A DNA stretch of 64,000 nucleotides from CAVOOW01 sp963697675 (GTDB taxonomy: Bacteria > Actinomycetota > Actinomycetes > JACCUZ01). A program made the translations under genes and the position numbers. Positions 46,336 through 55,958 of the stretch are shown piece by piece; position 1 is the first letter of the stretch; each line of letters opens with the position of its first letter. The stretch is taken from NCBI GenBank assembly GCA_963697675.1, contig CAVOOW010000004.1:186001-250000 (forward strand). The letters run 5' to 3'. Below the pieces are notes generated by a model that saw only the letters and a program-made list of their open reading frames with translations, was not told the origin of the DNA and did not search any database.

Positions 46336-46950
46336 CTAGTCGTCGCCGTGACTCACGCCGGAAGAGCCGGAGAGCCGCTCCCACAGGGCGTCGATCTGGG
46401 TCTGCAGGGCGCCCCGGTCACCGTCGTTGTCGATGATCACGTCGGCAACGGCCGCGCGCTGCTCCCGGGTCGCCTGGGCGGCCATCCGGGCCAGCGCCTC
46501 CGCCTCGGACATCCCCCGCGCGCCGGTCAGCCGGCCGACCTGGGTCTCCGGCGACGCATCGACCACGACCACGACGTCGTACCCCGTCTGGAGGTTGTTC
46601 TCGACCAGCAGCGGCACGTCGTTGACGACGACGCCGTCGGCGGGCGCGCTCGCCATGATCTCGGCGCTGCGGCGCCGGACGTAGGGATGGACGATGGCGT
46701 TCAGGGTTGCGAGCCGGTCGGCGTCGGCGAACACGATCCGGGCGAGCTCGGCCCGGTCGAGGGAGCCGTCGGCCGCAAGCACGTCGGGGCCGAACTCCGC
46801 CACGACCCGGTCCAGCCCCTCGCTGCCCGGCGCGACCGCCTCGCGGGCCAGGACATCGGCATCGATGACCACCGCACCGTGCCCGGCCAGCAGCCGGGCG
46901 ACCTCGCTCTTGCCCGAGCCGATGCCCCCGGTGAGGCCCACCTTGATCAC
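46336..46950 (-). CDS. coaE: Dephospho-CoA kinase
   Basis: Last step of coenzyme A synthesis. 204 aa; P-loop VGLTGGIGSGKSEVARLLAG, substrate motif VIDADVLAREAV, and VVNDVPLLVENNLQ. It lacks the extra C-terminal UPF0157 domain found fused to CoaE in mycobacteria. The coaE-uvrB adjacency next to rpsA is typical for actinobacteria. Confidence 0.95.
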   Translation of the reverse strand: MIKVGLTGGIGSGKSEVARLLAGHGAVVIDADVLAREAVAPGSEGLDRVVAEFGPDVLAADGSLDRAELARIVFADADRLATLNAIVHPYVRRRSAEIMASAPADGVVVNDVPLLVENNLQTGYDVVVVVDASPETQVGRLTGARGMSEAEALARMAAQATREQRAAVADVIIDNDGDRGALQTQIDALWERLSGSSGVSHGDD

Positions 46951-46977
46951 GCGGGCAGCGTAGCCATGCCGGTGAAA

Positions 46978-47214
46978 TCAGTGATCGCGCAGCAGGTGCT
47001 CGTGCACTTCATGGCGGAGGACCGCGAACTCGCCCCGGAGCTCACCGAACTCCCCCCGGAGATCACCGAACTCGCTGCGCAGCTCACCGATCTCCCTACG
47101 CAGCTCCCCGAAGCCGTCATTCATCCGGTCACCCATCCGGCGCTGCTCGACGAACATCGCGAACAGGGCAGCCGCCAGGAGCGCGATCAGCGTCCACAGT
47201 TGCGCGGCGACCAT
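46978..47214 (-). CDS. Small membrane-anchored coiled-coil protein
   Basis: 78 aa. A single N-terminal membrane helix (MVAAQLWTLIALLAAALFAM) is followed by a strongly heptad-patterned coiled coil built of GELR.EFG-type repeats of seven residues. Similar short proteins occur widely in actinobacteria without a known function; they resemble apolipoprotein- or DUF1640-like stalks. It lies between the acyltransferase-like gene and coaE on the same strand, ten bases after the former. Confidence 0.6.
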   Translation of the reverse strand: MVAAQLWTLIALLAAALFAMFVEQRRMGDRMNDGFGELRREIGELRSEFGDLRGEFGELRGEFAVLRHEVHEHLLRDH

Positions 47215-47224
47215 GCCGAGACGA

Positions 47225-48448
47225 TTACGCCACCGGACCGGCCTGCCGGGGATCGCGATCCACAGCCTGCGCGCCGCGTCCGCCGAAGAGTTTCCGCGCC
47301 TCCCTGTCTGCGCCGGCCATCACGGCTTCGAGCGGTCCACGACCGATCAGCGTCCGCCACACCGTCGCGACGACGATCGCGCCGACGACGTTCACCAGCC
47401 AGAAGTGCAGCTGGTCGTGCATCAGCAGCGGGCTGTTCCTGGCGACTACAAGCACGTGTGCCGTGTAGAGCGTCAAGGTCATGCTCCCCGTCGCGGCCAA
47501 CGGCAGGTAGGACCAGCGGGGCAAGGCCCGGGTCAACAGCAGGCAGCCGCCGATCACCGCCGCGGACGTCGCGCTCGTGTGCACCAGGTCCAAGGTCGCG
47601 CCGCTGTGCGGGGACGAGATCAGCAGCCACCGCCAGTCGGTCGTCGGCGTCGTGCCGAACAGCCCTTCGCGCAGCCAGTGTTCGGTGTCACGCGACAGGA
47701 AGTTCGACGCCGGCAGTGATGCCTGGAGGCGGTCGACGCCGCCGGCGGCATCCAGCAGCACGGACGACACGATCTTGGCGACCACGGCCACCGCGGCGCC
47801 GCCGACCAGCAGCCAGGCAGCCATCCCCTCTCGACGCAGGTTGCTTCGGCCGATCGCGAGACCTACGAACAGGTAGGTCGTCCAGGTCAGCGCCGGGTAG
47901 GTGCCGGTGAGGAACAGCTCCTTGAGGATGTCGCGCCCACCGGGCTCGGCGATCGGCGTGGGCGACAGCGACATCCGCAACAGGTGGCTGATCAGCGGCG
48001 TGAGCAGCGCGCACGAGACACCGATCACCGCGAGCGTACGAGCCGACATCGCGAGGAACGGGATCGCCAGCACGAACAGCAGGCCGTAGTAGGCGAGGAT
48101 CACCAGCGGCGGCGAGTTGACCTGGCCGAGCAGGAGACCGAGCGCGACCAGCAGCACCGATCGGGCGAGGACCCCCGCCCGCGCGCCGCGCAGCCGCGTG
48201 CCGGCGTACGGGGTCGACCCGCCGGAAGCCAGCGCGATGCCCACCCCCGCCAGGGTCGCGAACAACGCCGCCGATCGGCCCGCCGCGATGGCGTAGGCGG
48301 GAATCATCGAGCCGTCCGGACGGAAGGCCGGAAAGAAGATGTGGACCGACATCATGCCGAACAGGGCCAGCGAGCGAGCCACGTCGACGCCGAGCAGCCG
48401 ACCGCCGCTGCCGAGCCTCGCCGTCACGTGGGTGAGCGTACGGGGCAT
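47225..48448 (-). CDS. Multi-pass membrane protein, DUF418/DUF1624 (acyltransferase-like) type
   Basis: About 407 aa from ATG 48448 (MPRTLTHVTARLGSGGRLLG). GVDVARSLALFGMMSVHIFF is the first helix motif of the heparan-alpha-glucosaminide N-acetyltransferase/DUF418 group; about ten hydrophobic helices follow, and MTLTLYTAHVLVVARNSP is the family C-terminal motif. Such proteins are proposed to move acyl groups across the membrane; the acceptor is unknown. Confidence 0.8.
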   Translation of the reverse strand: MPRTLTHVTARLGSGGRLLGVDVARSLALFGMMSVHIFFPAFRPDGSMIPAYAIAAGRSAALFATLAGVGIALASGGSTPYAGTRLRGARAGVLARSVLLVALGLLLGQVNSPPLVILAYYGLLFVLAIPFLAMSARTLAVIGVSCALLTPLISHLLRMSLSPTPIAEPGGRDILKELFLTGTYPALTWTTYLFVGLAIGRSNLRREGMAAWLLVGGAAVAVVAKIVSSVLLDAAGGVDRLQASLPASNFLSRDTEHWLREGLFGTTPTTDWRWLLISSPHSGATLDLVHTSATSAAVIGGCLLLTRALPRWSYLPLAATGSMTLTLYTAHVLVVARNSPLLMHDQLHFWLVNVVGAIVVATVWRTLIGRGPLEAVMAGADREARKLFGGRGAQAVDRDPRQAGPVA

Positions 48449-48503
48449 CAGGTCACGACGAGGTCCCGCCGTGAACGTCGGGAACCGCACAGTTCACGAC
48501 GAA

Positions 48504-48531
48504 GGGTCCCCGCCGTGAACGGCGGGAACCC
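48504..48531 (-). terminator. Hairpin terminator after rpsA
   Basis: GGGT and CCCGCCG pair with CGGCGGG and ACCC around a four-base loop (48504-48531, one mismatch), 25 bases past the rpsA stop. A weaker relative of the same sequence (GTCCCGCCGTGAACGTCGGG) lies at 48463-48482, giving a tandem arrangement. Confidence 0.7.
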
Positions 48532-48555
48532 TCCAGAGTCGTACGCAGCTATTCG

Positions 48556-50025
48556 CTAGTTGCCGGTCAGCTTCTCCCGCAGTGCGGCGAGCGCCTCGTC
48601 GGACGCCAGCGTGCCGGCGTCCTCGGGGGTCTCGGAGGAGTAGGTCGACGGCGCCGTGCTACTACCCTCGGTGACCGCCTCGGCCTCGGCCTTCTTGGCC
48701 TCCTCGACCTGCTTCATGTGTGCCTCGAAGCGCTTGCGGGCCTCGGCGTACTGCCGCTCCCACTCGCTCTGCGCCTCTTCGTGGCCGGGCAGCCAGTCGT
48801 TGGTCTCGGGGTCGAAACCGTCGGGGTACTGGTAGTTGCCCTCGGCGTCGTAGGACGCCGACATGCCGTAGAGCGTCGGGTCGAACGACTCGTCGCCACT
48901 GGCGGCCGCCGCTGCGCCCTCGTTGGCCTGCTTGAGGCTCAGCGAGATGCGGCGACGCTCGAGGTCGATGTCGATGACCTTGACGAAGATCTCGTCGCCG
49001 ACCTGGACGACCTGCTCGGGGATCTCGACGTGGCGCTCGGCCAGCTCGGAGATGTGCACCAGGCCCTCGATGCCCTCGTCGACGCGGACGAACGCGCCGA
49101 ACGGGACGAGCTTGGTGACCTTGCCGGGCACGACCTGCCCGATCTGGTGGGTCCGGGCGAACTGCTGCCACGGGTCTTCCTGGGTCGCCTTGAGCGACAG
49201 GGAGACGCGCTCGCGGTCCATGTCGACGTCGAGCACCTCGACCGTGACCTCCTGGCCGACCTCGACGACCTCGGAGGGGTGGTCGATGTGCTTCCAGGAC
49301 AGCTCGGAGACGTGCACCAGGCCGTCGACGCCGCCGAGGTCGACGAACGCGCCGAAGTTGACGATGCTCGAGACCACGCCGGAGCGGACCTGGCCCTTCT
49401 GCAGGGTCTGCAGGAAGGTCGAGCGCACCTCGGACTGGGTCTGCTCGAGCCAGGCGCGGCGGGACAGGACGACGTTGTTGCGGTTCTTGTCCAGCTCGAT
49501 GATCTTGGCTTCGAGCTCCTTGCCGACGTAGGGCTGCAGGTCGCGCACCCGGCGCATCTCGACCAGCGACGCCGGGAGGAAGCCGCGCAGGCCGATGTCG
49601 AGGATCAGGCCGCCCTTGACGACCTCGATGACGCTGCCGGTGACGATGCCGTCTTCTTCCTTGATCTTCTCGATCGTGCCCCAGGCGCGCTCGTACTGTG
49701 CGCGCTTCTTGGACAGGATCAGCCGACCCTCTTTGTCCTCTTTCTGCAGGACGAGTGCCTCGACGTGGTCACCCACGGAGACGACCTCGTTGGGGTCGAT
49801 GTCGTGCTTGATCGACAGCTCCCGGGACGGGATGACGCCCTCGGTCTTGTAGCCGATGTCGAGCAGGACCTCGTCTCGGTCGACCTTGACGATGATGCCT
49901 TCGACGATGTCACCGTCATTGAAGTACTTGATGGTGTCGTCGATCGCGGCGAGGAAGGCCTCCTCGTCGCCGATGTCGTTGACCGCAACCTGCGGGGTGG
50001 AAGGGGCGTCGGTGCTTGCCGTCAT
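48556..50025 (-). CDS. rpsA: 30S ribosomal protein S1
   Basis: 489 aa from ATG 50025 (MTASTDAPSTPQVAVNDIGD). Four S1/OB-fold repeats at about residues 35-105, 120-190, 205-275 and 290-360, the latter two with FGAFVDLGGVDGLVHVSELS and FGAFVRVDEGIEGLVHISEL. A long acidic, Glu/Ala-rich C-terminal tail follows. This is the actinobacterial four-repeat form, shorter than the six-repeat E. coli protein. It binds mRNA; in mycobacteria the C-terminus was once proposed as a pyrazinoic acid target. Confidence 0.95.
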   Translation of the reverse strand: MTASTDAPSTPQVAVNDIGDEEAFLAAIDDTIKYFNDGDIVEGIIVKVDRDEVLLDIGYKTEGVIPSRELSIKHDIDPNEVVSVGDHVEALVLQKEDKEGRLILSKKRAQYERAWGTIEKIKEEDGIVTGSVIEVVKGGLILDIGLRGFLPASLVEMRRVRDLQPYVGKELEAKIIELDKNRNNVVLSRRAWLEQTQSEVRSTFLQTLQKGQVRSGVVSSIVNFGAFVDLGGVDGLVHVSELSWKHIDHPSEVVEVGQEVTVEVLDVDMDRERVSLSLKATQEDPWQQFARTHQIGQVVPGKVTKLVPFGAFVRVDEGIEGLVHISELAERHVEIPEQVVQVGDEIFVKVIDIDLERRRISLSLKQANEGAAAAASGDESFDPTLYGMSASYDAEGNYQYPDGFDPETNDWLPGHEEAQSEWERQYAEARKRFEAHMKQVEEAKKAEAEAVTEGSSTAPSTYSSETPEDAGTLASDEALAALREKLTGN

Positions 50026-50210
50026 AAGGATTGGGACTCCGTCGGGGACAGGTGTCGGGGAGGACGTCTCGCCCGGTGCGAGGGTCTCTCCTGCGAGAGT
50101 TGGACGCGTGCGCGCCGAAGGCCCACTTCGAAAGTATCGGGGAGACATTTCGACACACGCACGGCGTGATCCGGTGTCCGGACATGCGAGCCCGCAGCGT
50201 GGAGGGCAGC
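50026..50210 (-). other. rpsA leader/promoter region
   Basis: 185 bases without a gene. On the minus strand GATACT near 50135 is a possible -10, and TGTCCGGACA near 50177 is a perfect 10-bp palindrome that could be an operator. Neither is proven. Confidence 0.35.
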
Positions 50211-50708
50211 CTACCCGTGAGCGTGATCAGGGGTCAACGCGGGGCTACGTGCATTCCGTCGCCGGTCGGCCCGGCCGGCGGCCCTTTCCACACCGATGAT
50301 GCCACCGGCAAGCACCACGCCGCCCACCAGGGCGGCCACGACCTGCCCGGCACCCAGGTCGGTCGCCGATCCGCCGCCGGCGAGCAGCCCGACACCGGAC
50401 AGGGCCGCCAGGACGGTGTTGCGCAGGGCGCTCCGTACGCTGATCTCGGCGCCGCCGACCCGCAGGGCGACGGCCATCGCCCTCGTGAGCCCCGCCAGGA
50501 GCAGCAGCGCCCCGATGAACCCGGCCGCCCGCGTGACCGGCACCACCAGGGCCACCGCGATCACCAGCTCCACCGGCGCGAGCAGCCGAGCCCGCGTGCG
50601 AGGGCGGTCCGTCAGCCTGGCGACGGCGCTGACAAGGAACACACCCGCCAGGGCCACGGCAGTGAGCAGGGACAGTGTCGCCACGCCGCGGAGTCTACGG
50701 GCGGTCAC
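50211..50708 (-). CDS. MauE/DoxX-like integral membrane protein
   Basis: Up to 165 aa with four hydrophobic helices (LSLLTAVALAGVFLVSAVAR, LVIAVALVVPV, FIGALLLLAGLTRAMAVAL, VVAALVGGVVLAGGIIGVE). The layout and the RALRxG-type loop resemble the MauE/DoxX family of quinone- or thiol-redox membrane proteins, but no CxxC is present. A GTG at 50684 (VATLSLLTA) is the likelier start, because TAGACT seven bases upstream would give a nearly leaderless transcript. It is divergent from the methyltransferase gene. Confidence 0.7.
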   Translation of the reverse strand: MTARRLRGVATLSLLTAVALAGVFLVSAVARLTDRPRTRARLLAPVELVIAVALVVPVTRAAGFIGALLLLAGLTRAMAVALRVGGAEISVRSALRNTVLAALSGVGLLAGGGSATDLGAGQVVAALVGGVVLAGGIIGVERAAGRADRRRNARSPALTPDHAHG

Positions 50709-50737
50709 CGTACGACGACGGGTGCGAGGCTAGGCGC

Positions 50738-51569
50738 GTGAGCGGGCCATCGGAGGACGACGTCGCCACCCGCCGATCGGCGGGCGACGACGAGTCGCGC
50801 GACGGCCAGCCGGTCCTGGTGGGATCACCAGGCCGACGACTACCTCGACGAGCACGGCGCGTTTCTCGGCGAGGCCCGTTTCGTGTGGTGCCCGGAGGGG
50901 CTCTCGGAGTCCGACGCCGGCCTGCTCGGCGACGTGCGGGACCGGCGGGTGCTCGAGGTGGGGTGCGGCGCGGCCCAGTGCGCCCGCTGGCTGCTGTCGG
51001 CCGGCGCGGACCCGGTGGCTCTCGACCTGTCGGCGGCCATGCTCCTTCGCGGTCGCGAAGTCGGCGCGGCCACCGGTCTCGCCGTACCGCTGATCCAGGC
51101 CGACGCCACGCGGCTGCCGTTCGCCGACGCGAGCTTCGACATGGCCTGCTCGGCCTACGGCGCGGTGCCCTTCGTCGCGGACTCCGGAGCGGTCATGGCG
51201 GAGGTGGCGCGGGTGCTGCGGCCGGGCGGGCGGTGGGTGTTCTCGGTGACGCATCCGCTGCGGTGGAGCTTTCCCGATGACGCCGGGCCGGACGGGCTGG
51301 TAGCGGACGACTCCTACTGGGACCGGCGGCCCTACGTCGAGCAGGGACCGACCGGGCGCGCGACCTACGTCGAGCACCATCGCACCCTCGGCGACCGGGT
51401 CCGCGAGATCACGGCGGCCGGACTGACCCTGGTCGACCTGGTGGAACCCGAGTGGCCGGCGGACCTGACGAGGACGTGGGGCGCGTGGAGCCCGCTGCGG
51501 GGTCGGGTCATCCCCGGCACGGCGATCTTCGTTTGCCTGAAGCCCGGGCCGGCCGCGCCGCTATCGTGA
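50738..51569 (+). CDS. Class I SAM-dependent methyltransferase, one frameshift
   Basis: 276 aa after removal of one base near 50813. GTG 50738 opens VSGPSEDDVATRRSAGDDES; the correct continuation WWDHQADDYLDEHGAFLGEA is in the next frame and leads into FVWCPEGLSESDAGLLG. AdoMet motif I is RRVLEVGCGAAQCARWLL, with ADATRLPFADASFD and a post-motif EVARVLRPGGRWVFSV. The substrate is unknown. Seven bases separate it from the flippase gene, so they are probably co-transcribed. Confidence 0.88.
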
Positions 51570-51575
51570 CCGCAC

Positions 51576-52802
51576 GTGCGCACACGTGGCGGCGGGGCAG
51601 CGGTCGTCGGGGCGCTGGCGGTCGCGAACGGCCTGGGGTATCTGCTCAACCTCGTCGCGTCGCGGCGGCTCGGCCCGGAGGGCTACGGGGCGCTGGCGGC
51701 ACTGCTCGGCGTGATCCTCGTCGGCAATGTGCTGGCGCTTGCCCTGCAGGCGGTTGTCGCACGTCGCACGGTCGTCGCGCGGGGGCCGGGATCCACCGGC
51801 GACGGCTCGGGGTGGACCGTGAGCCTCACGGTCCGCTGTGCCGTGATCGCCACCGCCATAGGACTCGCGGCCGCCCTGCCGCTCACCCATCTGCTGCACC
51901 TCGGCTCAGCACTTCCCGCGATCCTGCTGGGTCTCTCGCTCGGACCGCTGACGCTCGTCGGTGGTGAGCTGGGCGTTCTCCAGGGCGCGGAACGGTTTCC
52001 CGCGCTCGCGGCCCTCTACCTGATCGCCGCTTTGGGCAAGGTGGGCGGTGGCGTCGCCGGCGTGCTCGTGGCCGACTCCGTGACAGGCGCGATGGTGGGT
52101 ACGACCCTGGGCGCCGTGGCGTCCGCGGCCGTGGGCGCCGCCCTGGTGCGCCAGGTGCAACCGCACCGGGGTACGCGGGCCGGGTTCCCGGCCGGACTGA
52201 GCCGCGAGACGGCGCGGGCGACGTACAGCATCGGTGCTCTCTTCGCGCTGGCCAACCTCGACGTCGTGCTGGCCCGGCACTTCTTGTCGCCACGACAGGC
52301 CGGGCTCTACGCCGTCGGCGCGGTGCTCGCCAAGGGCGCGTTCTGGTTCTCGAGCTTCGTGCCGGTGATGGCCCTGCCGGGCCTGTCGGACCCGAGCCGG
52401 CGGCGCCGCACCGCCGCGCTCGCCATGGGCACCGTCGTCGTCGCCGGGGCACTCGCGACCGTGGCCGCACTGGTCTTCGGCGACCTCGCCGTGCGGCTCG
52501 TAGGTGGGGCGGCCTACGCGTCGCTGGCCGACCGCGCCTGGCTCTTCGCGGCCGTCGGGTCGATGCTCGCTCTCGTCCAGCTGCTCATCTACTCGCGGCT
52601 GGCAGGTGACGACCGGAGGGTCGCCCTTCCGACCTGGCTCGTCGTGCTCGGGGAGGTCACCGTGGTGGGTCTGTGGCGACACGACAGCATCACCGCGATC
52701 GTCACGACGGCCCTGGCCGCCGCCACGGTCGCCGTCGCCCTCGGTGTCCTCGCCGAGGTTCACGAACACGGGTTCCTTCGCACGGCCGACCGTCGGCTCT
52801 AG
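51576..52802 (+). CDS. Oligosaccharide flippase-family (MOP) membrane protein
   Basis: 408 aa with about 12 hydrophobic helices, MATE/Wzx-like layout. The N-terminus VANGLGYLLNLVASRRLGPEGYGALAA is the characteristic first-helix motif of polysaccharide-biosynthesis exporters (Polysacc_synt type). It probably moves a lipid-linked sugar across the membrane. The GTG start is close behind the methyltransferase stop. Its stop overlaps that of the convergent DUF3068 gene by four bases. Confidence 0.85.
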   Translation: MRTRGGGAAVVGALAVANGLGYLLNLVASRRLGPEGYGALAALLGVILVGNVLALALQAVVARRTVVARGPGSTGDGSGWTVSLTVRCAVIATAIGLAAALPLTHLLHLGSALPAILLGLSLGPLTLVGGELGVLQGAERFPALAALYLIAALGKVGGGVAGVLVADSVTGAMVGTTLGAVASAAVGAALVRQVQPHRGTRAGFPAGLSRETARATYSIGALFALANLDVVLARHFLSPRQAGLYAVGAVLAKGAFWFSSFVPVMALPGLSDPSRRRRTAALAMGTVVVAGALATVAALVFGDLAVRLVGGAAYASLADRAWLFAAVGSMLALVQLLIYSRLAGDDRRVALPTWLVVLGEVTVVGLWRHDSITAIVTTALAAATVAVALGVLAEVHEHGFLRTADRRL

Positions 52803-53704
52803 GCGCTGTCCTCGCGGCGCGCCAGCACGAACACCAGGACGCCGCAGATCACCGCGAGGAGCAGGCAGACGAGCGGCACCCAGGTGCCGACGAGCGCCTT
52901 CTGGGACCGGCCGTCCTTGGCGAGGTCGCCCTGCTGCTTCTGGGTCTTCTCGTCGAACGTCACGGTCACGTCGATGAGGGTCACCTTGTCGGCACCGGCC
53001 GCGTCGCGCAGGACCAGGTGCTGCTTCTCCTGGCCCTTGACGATGACTCCGGTCACCGGCTCGACCCAGACTGTGCGCGTGTTGCTGTAGAACTCCGGCG
53101 CCTTCACCGACTTCGCATCCGACCCGACCAGGTCACCGGGAACCTCCAGCTCATCGACCTGCACAGGTGCGATCGGCTGTTCGTAGCGGTAGACGGTGAG
53201 GTCCTGGATCGTCTCGCTGTCCTTGTACGTCATCGGGTAGGCGTGCTTGGCCCTCGTGTCGAAGAACTGATAGGTCTTCTTCTCCGCGCCGAAGGGGAAC
53301 TTGTAGCTCAGCCCGACGTGCTTGGTGGGCGTGCCGTCGACGTTCTCGTTGCAGCAGTTGATCGCCTCGCCGGTCTTGCGGTCCCAGGCGACCCGGTCCG
53401 TGGTCGTGTTGAGCATCTTGCCGCTCGAGTCGGACAGCACGACTGACTCGTCCCAGACACCGACGTCCTTGGTGCTGGCGGCGACGTCACCCCGCAGGGT
53501 CCGGTGCGCGACCATGTCGACGTCCGTCCGCTCGGTCAGCGTGGCCGGATCGAACACGGTGCCGGTGCCCGGCGCGAAGCTCTCGGCGAACTGGTCGAGG
53601 GGCGTCACGAGCAGACCTGGCACGACGTAGAAGCGGAGCAGCACGCTCATCGCGAGGAAGAAGACCGCGAGGCCGGCCAGGAGGTAGGTGGAAACCCGCC
53701 TCAT
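52799..53704 (-). CDS. DUF3068 (PorA-family-named) membrane-anchored protein
   Basis: 301 aa. An N-terminal signal-anchor (YLLAGLAVFFLAMSVLLRFY) and a C-terminal membrane helix (LVCLLLAVICGVLVFVLAR) bracket an extracytoplasmic beta-rich domain (about residues 40-260) with a CC pair in EAINCCNENVDG. This is the DUF3068 pattern; M. tuberculosis has one (Rv0227c, from memory) near aftD, as here. Function is unknown, presumably in cell-envelope glycan or lipid handling. Confidence 0.85.
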   Translation of the reverse strand: MRRVSTYLLAGLAVFFLAMSVLLRFYVVPGLLVTPLDQFAESFAPGTGTVFDPATLTERTDVDMVAHRTLRGDVAASTKDVGVWDESVVLSDSSGKMLNTTTDRVAWDRKTGEAINCCNENVDGTPTKHVGLSYKFPFGAEKKTYQFFDTRAKHAYPMTYKDSETIQDLTVYRYEQPIAPVQVDELEVPGDLVGSDAKSVKAPEFYSNTRTVWVEPVTGVIVKGQEKQHLVLRDAAGADKVTLIDVTVTFDEKTQKQQGDLAKDGRSQKALVGTWVPLVCLLLAVICGVLVFVLARREDSA

Positions 53705-53779
53705 CTTGGACCCTCCTCGGTTCTCGCCCGCGGGGAACGGGCGATGATCAGTCGCCGGAGGTTAGCAGTCGGCGCGAGG

Positions 53780-54349
53780 TCAGGAGCCGGCACGCGGCGT
53801 GGAAGGACGTGCGTGTCCCGGCTCCACCTGCAGCACGGCTCGTACGGCGTGCAGCAGCGACGGATGGATTGCCTCAGCGACCGTCTCCGTTGCCGGGTCG
53901 GCGGCGAGCAGTACGCCAGGCATGCGCAGCGCTGCACCGGCCAGCATGTCGCTCTCGGAGTCGCCGATGACGAGGCACCGCTCCGGGGCAGTTCCCGGGT
54001 GGTCGGCCAACGCCTGGAGCAGGAGGCCGGGGAGCGGCTTGCGACAATCACAGCTGTCGATGTCGTGCGGGCAGACATACCAGTGTGCGATGTGGGCACC
54101 GCAGGAGTCGAGCTGCGCGTTCAGGGCGTCGTGCACCGCCTCGAGCTGTTCGCCGGTCAGCTGCCCGGTCGCCACGCCTCGCTGGTTGGTGACCACGGCA
54201 ACGGGGACCCGCGCAGCGTTGAGCAGGCGCACCGCCTCGCCCGCGCCGGGCAGCAGGCGCGCGTCGTCGGCGAGGACGACGTAGCGGCTCGCCGCGGGTG
54301 GCCCGTTGAGCGTGCCGTCACGGTCGAGCAGGACCAGGTCGGGCGTCAT
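53780..54349 (-). CDS. gmhB: HAD-IIIA phosphatase, D-glycero-D-manno-heptose bisphosphatase type
   Basis: 189 aa from ATG 54349. HAD motif I LVLLDRDGTLN (nucleophile and acid Asp), motif II VAVVTNQRGVATG, and CLVIGDSESDMLAGAAL motif IV. The loop WYVCPHDIDSCDCRKPLPG supplies the Cys3-His zinc site diagnostic of GmhB. It removes the C7 phosphate of heptose 1,7-bisphosphate. The start overlaps the gmhA stop by four bases (ATGA). Confidence 0.92.
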   Translation of the reverse strand: MTPDLVLLDRDGTLNGPPAASRYVVLADDARLLPGAGEAVRLLNAARVPVAVVTNQRGVATGQLTGEQLEAVHDALNAQLDSCGAHIAHWYVCPHDIDSCDCRKPLPGLLLQALADHPGTAPERCLVIGDSESDMLAGAALRMPGVLLAADPATETVAEAIHPSLLHAVRAVLQVEPGHARPSTPRAGS

Positions 54350-54936
54350 GCCTCGTCGAGTGAGCGCTCGACGGCGTCGGCCCAGATGTGTGCCCAGAGC
54401 AGGTGGGTCTCCTGCACCCGGCCGGTCGACGTGGACGGCACGGCGATGCAGTGGTCGGCGACGGCGAGCACCGCGTCGTCGTACGCACCGCAGATGGCCA
54501 CGGTGACGGCGCCCAGCGTCCGCGCCGCCTCGAGACCGAGCAGCACGTTGCGCGAGCGACCGCTCGCGCTCAGGCCGATCACGACGTCGCCTTCGCTGGC
54601 GAAGGCCTGCACCTGCCGGGCGAAGACCTGCTCGTAGCCGTAGTCGTTGGCGATCGCTGTCAGCGCCGCGGTGTTGTCGCTGAGGTTGATCGCCGGGAGT
54701 GCTCGCCGGTCGCGACCGCACCGCCCGACCATCTCGGCGGCGAGGTGGGCCGCTTCTGCGGCGCTCCCCCCGTTGCCGAACACCAGCATCTTGCCGCCGC
54801 GCGCGTAGGTGTCGACGAGCAGCTCGGCAACCCCCGCGACCGCGGACACGAGCTCCGGTTCGGTGAGGCCCTGGGCCAGGGCGGCATGCTCCGCGAGCGC
54901 GTCGCGCACGATCGCGGCGGCGTCGAGGTCAGCCAC
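54346..54936 (-). CDS. gmhA: Sedoheptulose-7-phosphate isomerase
   Basis: SIS-domain isomerase that makes D-glycero-D-manno-heptose 7-phosphate, 196 aa. Motifs: KMLVFGNGGSAAEAAHLAAE (phosphate loop), IGLSASGRSRNVLLGLEAA, and C-terminal VQETHLLWAHIWADAVE with the metal/catalytic Gln-Glu and His. It overlaps hddA by eight bases and gmhB by four. Confidence 0.93.
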   Translation of the reverse strand: MADLDAAAIVRDALAEHAALAQGLTEPELVSAVAGVAELLVDTYARGGKMLVFGNGGSAAEAAHLAAEMVGRCGRDRRALPAINLSDNTAALTAIANDYGYEQVFARQVQAFASEGDVVIGLSASGRSRNVLLGLEAARTLGAVTVAICGAYDDAVLAVADHCIAVPSTSTGRVQETHLLWAHIWADAVERSLDEA

Positions 54937-55958
54937 CGACCCGCCAGGTGCGCAGTCCGGTCAGGTCGAAGGAAACCTCGGAGACCGTGAGACCGAGCTT
55001 GATCAGCGCCTCCGCAACGATGTGGCGTCGGTTGAACGGGCAGTAGAACAACATGTAGCCACCGCCACCCGGCCCCCGTGACCTTCCCCCCGAGGGCGCC
55101 CGATCGGATCGCGAGGTCATAGGCCTCGTCGATGAACGGGGTCGCGATCTTGGGCGACATGCGGCGCTTCTGCTGCCAGGCCTCACCGAGCATCTCGCCG
55201 AACTCGGAGAGCCGGTTGCGCAGCAACGCGTCCTTCATCTCCCGGGCCAGCGTCTTCTGCCGGCGCAGACCCTCGAGCGCTTCGGTGTCCTGGCGTCGAT
55301 ATCGCGCGGTCTGGTCGTCGATGATGTGGTCGGACAACCGCGTGCGCCCGGTGTAGCAGAGCAACAGGTTGTGCTCGAGCTCGTTGATGACGTCGCTGTC
55401 GATGCGCAGCGGGTTGACGACGACATGGCTGCCGGAGAGCTCGAGGTAGTTGAACCCGCCGAAGGTCGCGGCGTAGTGGTCCTGCAGCCCGCCGGAGATG
55501 CCGAGCTCTTCGCGCTCGAGCACGTAGGCGAGGTGCGCGATCTCGTAGTCGGTCATCGTCAGCCGGTAGTGGGCCTGCAACAGTCCAACCAGGGCCACGA
55601 TCATCGCCGACGACGACCCGAGGCCCGACCCCGGAGGCGCGCTCGAGTGCAGGTAGAGGTCGAAGCCACTCGCGTCCTTGTCCAGGAAGCGGGCGATCGC
55701 TGTCTTGACCAGGTCGAGCCGGCCGTCGAACAGCAACGGCTCGTCCATGCCGAAGTCGACCGACACGCCGAAGTCCAGGGACTCGAGGGTGATCTGGCGG
55801 TCCTGACGCGGTCGAAGCGTCGCCGTGGCATAGCGCGCGATCGTCGCGCTGAGCACCAGGCCGCCCTCGTCGTCAGGGAACGGCGGGACATCGGTGCCGC
55901 CGCCGGCGAAGCTCACGCGCAGTGGTGCGCGAGCACGCACCAACCCGTCGCCAGCCAT
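54929..55958 (-). CDS. hddA: Heptose-7-phosphate kinase (GHMP family), one frameshift
   Basis: GHMP sugar kinase that phosphorylates C1 of the heptose. N-terminal RAPLRVSFAGGGTDVPPFPD, ATP loop SSAPPGSGLGSSSAMIVALV, and SGGLQDHYAATFGGFNYLEL are HddA-like. The final segment GGKVTGAGGGGYMLFYCPFN is broken by a surplus G in GGG 55068-55070; corrected, the gene has 343 codons and stops at 54929. With gmhA and gmhB it forms a GDP- or ADP-heptose precursor route; the nucleotidyltransferase (HddC or HldE-C) is not in the window. Confidence 0.9.
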
